Assembly: GCA_017934175.1 (NCBI GenBank)
Contig: JAGBKB010000064.1
Location: 1-64,000 of the forward strand
Length of the DNA: 64,000 nucleotides
Direction of reading: 5' to 3'
Source: Lachnospiraceae bacterium
GTDB lineage: Bacteria; Bacillota; Clostridia; Lachnospirales; Lachnospiraceae
In this document: piece after piece, positions 33,800 to 42,037 of the stretch
Layout: each line of letters opens with the position of its first letter
Position numbering within the stretch: the first letter of the stretch is position 1
Program-made: the position numbers and the translations under genes
The notes under the pieces: model-generated
Told to the model about the DNA's origin: nothing
Database searches by the model: none
What the model saw: the letters and a program-made list of their open reading frames with translations, nothing else

Positions 33800-35137
33800 A
33801 TGCTCACATTTAAACATGGTGTACATCCTATAGACAAAAAAGAATTGTCAAAAGATAAATCAATCAAGATAGTTAAACCTGGAAAGACTTTAGTATTCCC
33901 TATGCAGCAACATATAGGAGCAAAGGCAAAGCCTATAGTTAAAGTGTCTGATAAAGTTCTTTTAGGACAGATTATAGGTGAGGCAGATGGTCCTTTTTCA
34001 GCAAATGTCTTATCTACTGTTTCTGGAAAAGTAGTTGCTATTGAAAATAGAATGACTGTATCGGGGCAAAGTGTTGAAAGCATAGTTATTGAAAATGATG
34101 AGAAGGATGATGCTATCACAGGTTATGGCATAGAGAGAGATTATAATTCTTTATCAAATGAAGAAATTATCAAAATAGTAAAAGACGCTGGAATAGTTGG
34201 ATTGGGCGGAGCATGTTTCCCTACACATATAAAACTAACACCTAAAGACCCAAGCAAAATAGATTATGTACTTGTCAATGGTGCAGAATGTGAACCATAT
34301 TTAACATCTGATTATAGACTTATGATAGAAGAGACTGAAAGTATTGTTAAAGGACTGGAGTGCATACTTAAATTATTTCCAAATGCAAAGGGAATAATAT
34401 GTGTAGAAGATAATAAAAAAGATGCATATGAAAAATTGACAAGTGCTTGTAGTAGTGTATCAAATATTGAAACAGCACTTTTGAAAACAAAATACCCACA
34501 GGGCGGTGAAAGACAATTAATATATGCAGTGACAGGTAGAAAATTAAATGTGTCAATGCTCCCTGCTGATGTGGGATGTCTTGTGGATAATGTTGACACA
34601 GTTATATCTATTTACAATGCAGTTTGTAAATCAATACCTCTAATAAGAAGAATTATGACATTGTCAGGTGATGCATTTAAAGAAACTGCAAACTTAAATG
34701 TCAGACTTGGTATGAATTACAATGAAGTAATAGATGCAGTATCAGGCTTTAAGGTAGAACCTAAAAAAATGATTAGTGGTGGTCCTATGATGGGCTTACC
34801 AATATTTAGTTTAGATATGCCTGTATCAAAAAATAGTTCCGCACTACTTGCATTTGAAAAAGATTCTTTATCTAATATAAAACAAACTAATTGTATAAAT
34901 TGTGGTCGCTGTGTAGAAGCCTGTCCTATAAATCTTCTTCCAACGAGAATGTTTAAAGCAGCAAAAGTAGATAATTTTGAAGAGTATATAAAATTAAATG
35001 GTTTAGAGTGTATAATGTGTGGCAGTTGCAGTTATGCTTGCCCGGCAAAATTGCCACTTACACCATATTTTACTTATATGAGAGTAGCGACAAAGAATTA
35101 TTTAACTAATAAAAAAGAAAAGGAGACAAAAGCCTAA
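33800..35137 (+). CDS. rnfC: electron transport complex subunit RnfC
   Basis: The 445-residue peripheral subunit of the ferredoxin:NAD+ oxidoreductase binds NADH and FMN. The glycine-rich binding region is GLGGACFPTHIKL (about residues 133-145). Two ferredoxin-type clusters are CINCGRCVEACP and CIMCGSCSYACP in the last 90 residues. A strong GGGGG site precedes the start. It heads the rnfCDGEAB operon, the order usual for Clostridia. The complex couples ferredoxin oxidation to ion pumping. Confidence 0.95.
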   Translation: MLTFKHGVHPIDKKELSKDKSIKIVKPGKTLVFPMQQHIGAKAKPIVKVSDKVLLGQIIGEADGPFSANVLSTVSGKVVAIENRMTVSGQSVESIVIENDEKDDAITGYGIERDYNSLSNEEIIKIVKDAGIVGLGGACFPTHIKLTPKDPSKIDYVLVNGAECEPYLTSDYRLMIEETESIVKGLECILKLFPNAKGIICVEDNKKDAYEKLTSACSSVSNIETALLKTKYPQGGERQLIYAVTGRKLNVSMLPADVGCLVDNVDTVISIYNAVCKSIPLIRRIMTLSGDAFKETANLNVRLGMNYNEVIDAVSGFKVEPKKMISGGPMMGLPIFSLDMPVSKNSSALLAFEKDSLSNIKQTNCINCGRCVEACPINLLPTRMFKAAKVDNFEEYIKLNGLECIMCGSCSYACPAKLPLTPYFTYMRVATKNYLTNKKEKETKA

Positions 35138-36075
35138 TGGAACAAAATATTAATGTGCAAAGTTCTCCTCATATTAGAGATGGAATAACTACTAATTTAA
35201 TAATGCTTGATGTTATAATTGCATTATTGCCTGCAACTATTTGGGGTATTTTGAGATTTGGAATAAATGCTTTAATTGTTGTAGTGGTATCAATTATAAC
35301 AGCCATTTTTAGTGAAACTATTTTTAATATAATATTAAAAAGGCAAAATACAATAAATGATTTGTCTTGTATAGTGACAGGTTTGATACTTGCATTAAAT
35401 ATGCCACCTAATATACCAATCTTTATCCCTATAGTTGGAGTAATATTTGCAATAGTAGTTGCTAAAATGCTTTTTGGTGGGCTTGGACAAAACTTTATAA
35501 ACCCAGCACTTGCTGGAAGATGTTTTTGTCATATATCATTTGCAGCATTTATGAATAACTTTACATCAGAAATGTCTGTAGATGTTTATACTTCTGCAAC
35601 ACCGCTTGCAATACTGAAAGAAGGACAAGAGATTAATTTATTAGATTTAATTTTTGGATATATACCTGGCACTATTGGAGAAATATCAGTTGTATGTCTG
35701 TTGCTTGGAGCAATATATCTTATTGCAAAGAAAGTTATAGATATAAAAATACCTATTACATATATTGTTACTTGTATAGTATTTATAATGCTATTTAGCA
35801 ATAAGACAACAAATACTAATTATATATTAGGTGAATTATTTAGTGGTGGACTTATTTTTGGAGCATTTTTTATGGCAACAGATTATGTCACTGCACCAAT
35901 CACACCACTTGGGAAGATATTGTATGGAATCTTACTTGGAGTTCTAACTGGTATTTTTAGATTATATGGTAAGACTACTGAAAGTATATCATATGTGATA
36001 CTTATATCTAATTTGTTAGTGCCATTAATAGAATCATTAACGATTCCAAATGCATTTGGAAGAGAGGGCAAATAA
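35137..36075 (+). CDS. rnfD: electron transport complex subunit RnfD
   Basis: The 312-residue integral membrane subunit has about nine hydrophobic segments. VYTSATPLAIL (about residues 149-159) is the expected covalent-FMN site, with Thr as acceptor. GGLGQNFINPALAGR and FMATDYVTAPITPLG are family motifs. It overlaps rnfC by one base. Confidence 0.94.
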   Translation: MEQNINVQSSPHIRDGITTNLIMLDVIIALLPATIWGILRFGINALIVVVVSIITAIFSETIFNIILKRQNTINDLSCIVTGLILALNMPPNIPIFIPIVGVIFAIVVAKMLFGGLGQNFINPALAGRCFCHISFAAFMNNFTSEMSVDVYTSATPLAILKEGQEINLLDLIFGYIPGTIGEISVVCLLLGAIYLIAKKVIDIKIPITYIVTCIVFIMLFSNKTTNTNYILGELFSGGLIFGAFFMATDYVTAPITPLGKILYGILLGVLTGIFRLYGKTTESISYVILISNLLVPLIESLTIPNAFGREGK

Positions 36076-36076
36076 T

Positions 36077-36655
36077 ATGGGCATAAAAAGTATAATAAAA
36101 GATACCCTCACACTTGTAATTATAACAGTAGTTTTAGTGCTCCTATTGTCGGCTGCAAAAGTAATAACGGAGCCAGCAATAAATAAAGCATACAATGAAA
36201 CTAAATTAAAATCATATAATGAGGTTTGTAATGGTTATGCAGAAGGAGAAGATATAACAGGCGATGTAGTAGGTGCTTCTGCAGGATATAGAGCAAGCCT
36301 GATTGGCGATGATTCGGTAAAAAGATGTAAAAATGCAAGTGGAGAAATAATAGGATATATAGTTGAATGTACATCTAATGGTTATGGAGGAGCACTAAAT
36401 CTAATAGTTGGCTTTGACAAAAAAGGAAATATATCTGGCGTAAGATATTTGAATATGCCAAAAGAGACACCAGGACTTGGTATGAAGACAACTGAAAAAA
36501 GTTTTTTAGATAGTTTTATAGGTCATAATTTAAATGACTTATCAGAAGTAGATACAATTTCAGGAGCAACAATTTCATCAGATGCATTTAAAGAAGCAGT
36601 GTCACTTGCATCTATGTTTGCATCAAGAGCAGTTACAATGGATGGAGGCTTATAA
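36077..36655 (+). CDS. rnfG: electron transport complex subunit RnfG
   Basis: ATG 36077 is chosen after AGAGGG (about 36061-36066); the longer frame from 36050 only extends into rnfD. The 192-residue protein has one N-terminal membrane anchor (about residues 8-28) and an outer FMN-binding domain. DTISGATISSDAF (about residues 160-172) holds the SGAT flavinylation motif, a target of ApbE. GYGGALNLIVGFD and ETPGLGMKT are also conserved. Confidence 0.94.
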   Translation: MGIKSIIKDTLTLVIITVVLVLLLSAAKVITEPAINKAYNETKLKSYNEVCNGYAEGEDITGDVVGASAGYRASLIGDDSVKRCKNASGEIIGYIVECTSNGYGGALNLIVGFDKKGNISGVRYLNMPKETPGLGMKTTEKSFLDSFIGHNLNDLSEVDTISGATISSDAFKEAVSLASMFASRAVTMDGGL

Positions 36656-36656
36656 G

Positions 36657-37391
36657 ATGGAAGATAATAAAGATAAAAAAAGTAGAAAGAAAACTACTAT
36701 AGAAACAAAAGAAAAAAAACCATCATTTTGGTCTTGCATTTTAAATGGCATTATAAATGAAAATCCTACACTTGTGCTTATGATTGGTATGTGTCCAACT
36801 CTTGCAGTAACTACAAGTGTATCAAATGCTATTGGTATGGGTTTATCAACAACAGTAGTGCTTATATCTTCAAATGCAATTATATCACTTATAAGAAATA
36901 TTACACCTGATAGAGTGAGAATACCAATATACATAGTGATAGTTGCATCTTTTGTTACTTTAGTTGAGTTTGTTATAAAAGCATATTTCCCTGTTTTAAA
37001 TGAAGCACTGGGCATATATATACCACTTATAGTAGTCAACTGCATAATTCTTGGTAGAGCAGAAGCATTTGCAGGTAAGAATAATGTGATTCTATCTATA
37101 GGCGATGGAATAGGAATGGGACTTGGTTTTACTTTTGGCATAATGATAATAAGTGCTATAAGAGAGTTTATTGGCTCTGGTGCAATACTTGGACATAGCA
37201 TTGTGAAAGAAGATTTTAGAGCAGCACTTTTTGTATTGCCACCTGGCGCATTTTTAGTTTTGTCATTTTTAACTGCTATACAGAATAAACTTAAACTACC
37301 AAGTGCAAGTAACAAAAAAGAAGGATGTAATGGTGATTGTTTAAACTGCGATATACATAAAAATGATAAAGTGATTAAGGAGGAAGAATAG
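36657..37391 (+). CDS. rnfE: electron transport complex subunit RnfE with Cys-bearing tail
   Basis: ATG 36657 is 8 bases after GGAGG (36644-36648). The 244-residue protein has a charged 25-residue start, then six membrane segments. ENPTLVLMIGMCPTLAVT and GDGIGMGLGFTFG are family motifs, with the membrane-embedded Cys of MCP kept. The tail after the last segment carries GCNGDCLNCD, a C-x3-C-x2-C set that is not part of the core family. It might bind metal. It overlaps no neighbour; rnfA starts 1 base later after GGAGG. Confidence 0.93.
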   Translation: MEDNKDKKSRKKTTIETKEKKPSFWSCILNGIINENPTLVLMIGMCPTLAVTTSVSNAIGMGLSTTVVLISSNAIISLIRNITPDRVRIPIYIVIVASFVTLVEFVIKAYFPVLNEALGIYIPLIVVNCIILGRAEAFAGKNNVILSIGDGIGMGLGFTFGIMIISAIREFIGSGAILGHSIVKEDFRAALFVLPPGAFLVLSFLTAIQNKLKLPSASNKKEGCNGDCLNCDIHKNDKVIKEEE

Positions 37392-37392
37392 T

Positions 37393-37992
37393 ATGGAATT
37401 ATTAGTTACAATTATATCTGCCTCTTTAATTTCAAATGTTGTCTTATCAAGATTTCTTGGCATATGTCCATTTTTGGGTGTATCTAATAGTGTAAGTACA
37501 GCAAAGGGTATGGGCGTAGCAGTAATTTTTGTCATTTTAATATCTACTGCTGTGACATTTGGAATTAATAATATGTTCCTTGAAGCAAGTGGTATTTTTG
37601 GTTTAGACCTTACTTACTTACAGACAATAGTATTTATACTTGTTATAGCAGGGCTTGTCCAATTCTTGGAAATGTTTTTGAAGAAGTGTATACCTTCATT
37701 ATATAAATCACTTGGAATATATTTACCACTCATAACTACTAACTGTGCAGTACTTGGTGTTGCACTTACAGTATCTCAAGATTCTACATTTAGTAAGTTT
37801 GTGACTGCTATGGCATATGCATTTGGTACAAGTGCTGGATTTTGTATAGCAATCATACTTCTTGCAAGTATAAGAGAAAAAATTGAGAATAATGATATTC
37901 CTGAAAGTTTTAAAGGAAAACCTATTGTTTTAGTTGTTGCTTGCCTTATGGCAATAGCATTTACTGGTTTTTCAAATCTAAATATAGGTTAG
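37393..37992 (+). CDS. rnfA: electron transport complex subunit RnfA
   Basis: The 199-residue protein has six membrane segments and is the pseudo-symmetric partner of RnfE. SRFLGICPFLGVSNS holds the membrane Cys that with that of RnfE would coordinate a buried iron-sulfur centre. YLPLITTNCAVLGVAL is typical. Full length. It starts 1 base after the rnfE stop. Confidence 0.95.
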   Translation: MELLVTIISASLISNVVLSRFLGICPFLGVSNSVSTAKGMGVAVIFVILISTAVTFGINNMFLEASGIFGLDLTYLQTIVFILVIAGLVQFLEMFLKKCIPSLYKSLGIYLPLITTNCAVLGVALTVSQDSTFSKFVTAMAYAFGTSAGFCIAIILLASIREKIENNDIPESFKGKPIVLVVACLMAIAFTGFSNLNIG

Positions 37993-37999
37993 GTGTTAT

Positions 38000-38785
38000 A
38001 TGCAAATAATTATATATTCAGCAGTGTTAATTGCTATAATAGCATTGATAATTGGTATATTCCTTGGCTTCTCATCAGTAGTTTTTAAAGTTGATGTAGA
38101 TGAGAGAATAGTTAAGGTGAGAAATTGTTTGCCTGGCAATAACTGTGGAGGATGTGGTTATGCAGGATGTGATGCACTTGCAGAGGCTATAGTTAAAAAT
38201 GAAGCAAAAGTAAATGCGTGCTCGGTAGGTGGAGAAAGTGTTGCAACAAAAATAAGTGAAGTAATGGGTGTAGAAGGTGGCTCATTTGTAAAAATGGTTG
38301 CATTTGTTCATTGTGATGGGACTTGTGACAATGTAAAAAAAATATATGATTATACTGGAGAAAAAGATTGTAGGCTTGTGCGACTTTTGCCAAATGCTGG
38401 CGATAAAAAGTGTCCTCATGCTTGTATGGGTTATGGAACTTGTAGGAGTGTATGTAAATTTGATGCAATATCTATAGAATCAAATGTTGCTAAAATTGAC
38501 CCAGAAAAATGTACTGCTTGTAAGGCATGTATAAATGCTTGCCCTATGAACATTATTAGTTTGGTGCCATATGATAAAACTCATAAAGTTAAGTGCAGTA
38601 ATAAAGATAAGGGCAAAGTTGCAATGGATGTATGTAAGGTTTCATGTATAGCGTGTGGAATGTGTGAAAAAAGTTGCCCAAATAAAGCAATTACTGTAAA
38701 TGGCAATGTAGCAGTGATAGACTATGAAAAATGTAATAACTGTGGCACATGTCAAGAAAAATGTCCAAGGAAGTGTATAAGTTAA
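38000..38785 (+). CDS. rnfB: electron transport complex subunit RnfB
   Basis: The 261-residue subunit receives electrons from ferredoxin. An N-terminal membrane anchor (about residues 2-24) is followed by the PGNNCGGCGYAGC cluster (about residues 46-58). The CPHACMGYGTCRSVC region follows, then three more ferredoxin-type sets: CTACKACINACP, CIACGMCEKSCP and CNNCGTCQEKCP. It is the last gene of the rnf cluster; glnN follows after a 34-base gap. Confidence 0.94.
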   Translation: MQIIIYSAVLIAIIALIIGIFLGFSSVVFKVDVDERIVKVRNCLPGNNCGGCGYAGCDALAEAIVKNEAKVNACSVGGESVATKISEVMGVEGGSFVKMVAFVHCDGTCDNVKKIYDYTGEKDCRLVRLLPNAGDKKCPHACMGYGTCRSVCKFDAISIESNVAKIDPEKCTACKACINACPMNIISLVPYDKTHKVKCSNKDKGKVAMDVCKVSCIACGMCEKSCPNKAITVNGNVAVIDYEKCNNCGTCQEKCPRKCIS

Positions 38786-38819
38786 TATAGATGGATTTTA
38801 GTTTGAAGGAGGCTTAATC

Positions 38820-40928
38820 ATGAATGATATAAAATTAAATAAAGACTTTGGCAAAAATGTGTTTAATGATAGTGCGATGAAAAAATATTTGCCTAAAAGT
38901 ATTTATGAAAAATTAAAGAAAACTATTAGTGATGGATTAGAATTAGATTCTTCGCTTGCGACATATATAGCAGATGGTATGATGAAGTGGGCAGTAGAAC
39001 ATGGTGCTACACATTATACTCACTGGTTTGAGCCATTAAATGATAGTACTGCTGAAAAGCAAAACTCATTTTTGCAGATTCAAAATGGCAAGAAGCCAAT
39101 GCTTGAGTTTAGTGGTGCAGAACTCATAAAAGGTGAAACAGATGCTTCATCATTTCCAACAGGAAACTTAAGGGCAACATTTGAAGCGAGAGGATATACT
39201 ATATGGGATTGCACAAGTCCAGCATTTTTAAGAACAATAGATAATATAGTAACATTGTGTATACCTACCGCATTTATTTCTTATGGTGGAGAGGCACTTG
39301 ATAATAAGACACCATTACTTAGAAGTATGCAAGTAATTAGTAATGAATCAATTAAACTTCTTAAACTATTTAAAAAGAATGCAAAAAAAGTATCATCTAT
39401 GCTCGGTGTAGAACAAGAATATTTTTTGGTTGATAAAGAAAAGTTTAATGAGAGAAAAGACTTAGTTTATTGTGGCAGAACACTTGTAGGTGCCAAATCA
39501 GCAAAGGGGCAAGAACTTGATGACCATTATTATGGCACTATAAGGTCTAAAATATTAAAATTTATGGATGAAGTAGATACTGAATTATGGTATTTAGGAG
39601 TTCCTTCAAAAACAAGACACAATGAAGTAGCACCAAGACAACATGAGTTAGCGGCTATATATGAGGAAGCAAATATTAGTTGCGACCACAATCAGTTGGT
39701 TATGGAAGTGCTAAAAAGAGTTGCAGAAAAAAATGGTATGGAGTGCTTGCTTCATGAAAAACCTTATAAATGGGTCAATGGTTCAGGAAAACATAATAAC
39801 TGGTCTCTTGTTACTGATAAGGGAGTAAATCTTTTAAATCCAGGAAAGACACCACACGAGAATATCCAATTCTTACTTGTATTATCTTGTATAATTGCAG
39901 CAGTTGATAAATATTCTATATTATTAAGAGCATCATGTGCTACTCCTGGAAAAGAACAAAGACTTGGAGCAAGTGAGGCTCCACCATCAATAATATCTTG
40001 TTTCCTTGGAGAACAATTAAATGATGTGATAGAAAACTTTATAGAGCATGGGTTTGCTAAAGGTTCAAAACAAGGTGGCAGAGTAAAAAAAGAAATAAAT
40101 ACTTTGCCAGAACTTTGGCTTGATGTTACAGATAGAAATAGAACTTCTCCATTTGCATTTACTGGAAATAAATTTGAGTTTAGGATGGTAGGCTCAAATG
40201 ACTCTTGTGCAATGCCTATTACTGTTATTAATACTATAGTTGCTGAAGAGTTTAAAAATGCTACTGAAAAATTGTCAAAATCTAAAAACTTTGATGTAGA
40301 TGTAAATAAATATATACAAAATAATTTTAAAAACCATAGGAGAATAATTTTTAGTGGCGATGGATATTCAAAAGATTGGGAAAAAGAAGCAAAAAGTAGG
40401 GGACTATGCTCTGTAAAAAGTATAGTAGATGCTATACCAGCCTTTATTGATAAAGAGACTATAGATTTATTTTCAAAGTTTAATGTATTAAATGAAAATG
40501 AACTAAAATGTAGATATGAAGTTGGGCTTGAGAACTATATTAATGTTACTAATATTGAGGCTTTAACGCTTGTTGACATAGCAAAAAAACAAGTCCTTCC
40601 AGCATGTATTCACTACACTACAAGACTTGCTAACTCTATTAATTCAATAAAGAATGTGGATTCAACACTTGATTCATCTGTTCAAAAAGAATTATTAGAA
40701 GAGACATTGTCATATATTAGAAAACTTAAAACAGATGTAGATAAACTTGATGATACTTTGAAAGTATCTCATAGTATTGCTGATATAAAAGAAAGGGCAA
40801 ATGCTTATAAAGATAATGTCTGCTCATATATGGAAAAAGTTAGAGACAGTGTCGATGCTTTGGAGATGATTATTGATAAAGATATGTGGCCAATGCCAAG
40901 TTATGGAGATTTATTTACTGAAGTATAA
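38820..40928 (+). CDS. glnN: glutamine synthetase type III
   Basis: The 702-residue enzyme makes glutamine from glutamate, ammonia and ATP. The length, much above the 440-470 residues of GSI, identifies the GSIII family. Signatures include FEARGYTIWDCTSP, GVEQEYFLVD, EVAPRQHELA, NGSGKHNNWSL and FAFTGNKFEFRMVGS. GAAGGAGG precedes the start. No nitrogen-regulatory gene lies nearby. The bidirectional terminator at 40936 closes the rnf-glnN transcript. Confidence 0.95.
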   Translation: MNDIKLNKDFGKNVFNDSAMKKYLPKSIYEKLKKTISDGLELDSSLATYIADGMMKWAVEHGATHYTHWFEPLNDSTAEKQNSFLQIQNGKKPMLEFSGAELIKGETDASSFPTGNLRATFEARGYTIWDCTSPAFLRTIDNIVTLCIPTAFISYGGEALDNKTPLLRSMQVISNESIKLLKLFKKNAKKVSSMLGVEQEYFLVDKEKFNERKDLVYCGRTLVGAKSAKGQELDDHYYGTIRSKILKFMDEVDTELWYLGVPSKTRHNEVAPRQHELAAIYEEANISCDHNQLVMEVLKRVAEKNGMECLLHEKPYKWVNGSGKHNNWSLVTDKGVNLLNPGKTPHENIQFLLVLSCIIAAVDKYSILLRASCATPGKEQRLGASEAPPSIISCFLGEQLNDVIENFIEHGFAKGSKQGGRVKKEINTLPELWLDVTDRNRTSPFAFTGNKFEFRMVGSNDSCAMPITVINTIVAEEFKNATEKLSKSKNFDVDVNKYIQNNFKNHRRIIFSGDGYSKDWEKEAKSRGLCSVKSIVDAIPAFIDKETIDLFSKFNVLNENELKCRYEVGLENYINVTNIEALTLVDIAKKQVLPACIHYTTRLANSINSIKNVDSTLDSSVQKELLEETLSYIRKLKTDVDKLDDTLKVSHSIADIKERANAYKDNVCSYMEKVRDSVDALEMIIDKDMWPMPSYGDLFTEV

Positions 40929-40935
40929 AGCACAA

Positions 40936-40968
40936 AAAATAGGTAGAAACTTTCTACCTATTTTTTAT
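40936..40968. terminator. bidirectional terminator between glnN and the convergent gene
   Basis: AATAGGTAGAAA and TTTCTACCTATT form a near-perfect palindrome (40938-40962) with T-runs on both strands (TTTTTT on plus after it, AAAAAA before it), serving both convergent genes. Confidence 0.9.
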
Positions 40969-41330
40969 AGTGGTGAATTTAAATCAATTTCTAACATTTT
41001 TTCCTTTGTATTATAATTGACACCAAATTTTTCACCATCCGCTCTTTTCTTAGTTGCTTTAGAGATTTCTTTAATGATATTCTTGTTACATATTCTGACA
41101 AAAGATTTGCCAATTGACACTTTATTTATAGCATCATTAGGATATGTTTTTTTTGCAATATCATCATCACTAACTACTTTGATTGCTACTCTTTTTTCAT
41201 CATAGTCTATACCAACTACACACCATTTAGCACCATCAAAATGACTTATGCAAGGAACATTTAAAGTGATATTACCAGAATAAATTGTAGCAATCTTATT
41301 AAAAGAATTACCTTTAACCCATTTGTACAT
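40965..41330 (-). CDS. conserved hypothetical protein
   Basis: The 121-residue protein starts with AGAGGG about 7 bases upstream. It has no membrane segment or signal peptide and is basic in its C-terminal half (KNIIKEISKATKKRADGEKFG). The first 60 residues read as short beta strands (NKIATIYSGNITLNVP, WCVVGIDYDEKRVAIKVV), suggesting a small beta domain. I recognise no family. It is convergent with glnN and follows the DUF4364 gene on the same strand across a 116-base AT-rich gap. Confidence 0.6.
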   Translation of the reverse strand: MYKWVKGNSFNKIATIYSGNITLNVPCISHFDGAKWCVVGIDYDEKRVAIKVVSDDDIAKKTYPNDAINKVSIGKSFVRICNKNIIKEISKATKKRADGEKFGVNYNTKEKMLEIDLNSPL

Positions 41331-41445
41331 AACATGCCCTCTATGTTATAATCAATATTTAAGTTTTTATATAATAACATAAACAAAAATAATTTTCAAG
41401 TATTTTTTTGAAGAAATTTGAAAAAAAATATTGAATTATTGATAA

Positions 41446-41961
41446 TTATAATATTTGTTTAATGATATATGTGTATATTTCTTTAGCCTTGTCTTTCCAG
41501 TTCTCACACATTGTGATTGCAGCATCGGCTGTTGGAACATCCATCTCAATTTTGAAGGTTTCATCTTTGTTTTCGTTGATTTGTAGTTTTATAAGATAAC
41601 TACCCTTATTATTGTCTGAATAGTCTGCAGATATCATAGATTCTTCTTTAAGTTTGAACTTGTTTTCTTTTATATATTCATCTAATTCTTTTTTGTGACT
41701 ATCTAAAATATCATCAATAAATGTGTCAAGCGCTTCAGCCCCATCTTCAGTTGTTTTGTAGAATACTGAAGTTTTAGTCCTATATTCATCTATAAGTTTT
41801 GTGTCAACCAAGTCAGCAAGTATTTCCTGAAAAGAAATAAAAGAAGTATACTTATCAAGAAAAAAATTACTCAAATTTTCGTGATTTAAAGAAAAACTCA
41901 CATTTTTAAGTAAATAAAGTATCATTAGTTTTATTTCATTTTTGGGATTTGATGATAGCAT
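41446..41961 (-). CDS. DUF4364 family protein
   Basis: The start is ATG at plus 41961, giving 171 residues, the usual family size; the longer frame to 42192 crosses the promoter. The N-terminal half (NEIKLMILYLLKNVSF, LSNFFLDKYTSFISFQEILADLV) looks like a winged helix, so a DNA-binding or regulatory role is possible but unproven. The C-terminal half is a charged region plus strands (GSYLIKLQINENKDETFKIEMDV). It is divergent from the DUF5717 gene. A TTGAAA-N17-TATAAT promoter places the transcript start within about 3 bases of the ATG, and no ribosome site exists. Confidence 0.75.
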   Translation of the reverse strand: MLSSNPKNEIKLMILYLLKNVSFSLNHENLSNFFLDKYTSFISFQEILADLVDTKLIDEYRTKTSVFYKTTEDGAEALDTFIDDILDSHKKELDEYIKENKFKLKEESMISADYSDNNKGSYLIKLQINENKDETFKIEMDVPTADAAITMCENWKDKAKEIYTYIIKQIL

Positions 41962-41970
41962 ATGGGTTAT

Positions 41971-41999
41971 ATTATAGTAAAAACACAATGATTTTTCAA
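41971..41999 (-). promoter_or_regulatory. promoter of the DUF4364 gene, near-leaderless
   Basis: On the minus strand: TTGAAA (plus 41994-41999), 17 bases, TATAAT (plus 41971-41976). Only 9 bases separate the -10 box from the ATG. Confidence 0.7.
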
Positions 42000-42002
42000 T
42001 AC

Positions 42003-42031
42003 TTGAAAAAATAGTATTATTTAGATATAAT
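42003..42031 (+). promoter_or_regulatory. promoter of the DUF5717 operon, back to back with the DUF4364 promoter
   Basis: TTGAAA (42003-42008), 17 bases, TATAAT (42026-42031). Its -35 box is 3 bases from the -35 box of the opposite promoter, forming the palindrome TTTTTCAA-TAC-TTGAAAAA. The first in-frame ATG (42038) is only 7 bases after the -10 box. Confidence 0.7.
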
Positions 42032-42037
42032 AAATGT

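Noticed and set aside
36650-37315. Long minus-strand open frame of 221 codons
   Set aside because: It is the shadow of rnfE, which has clear family motifs; the antisense frame has no ribosome site or recognisable protein.
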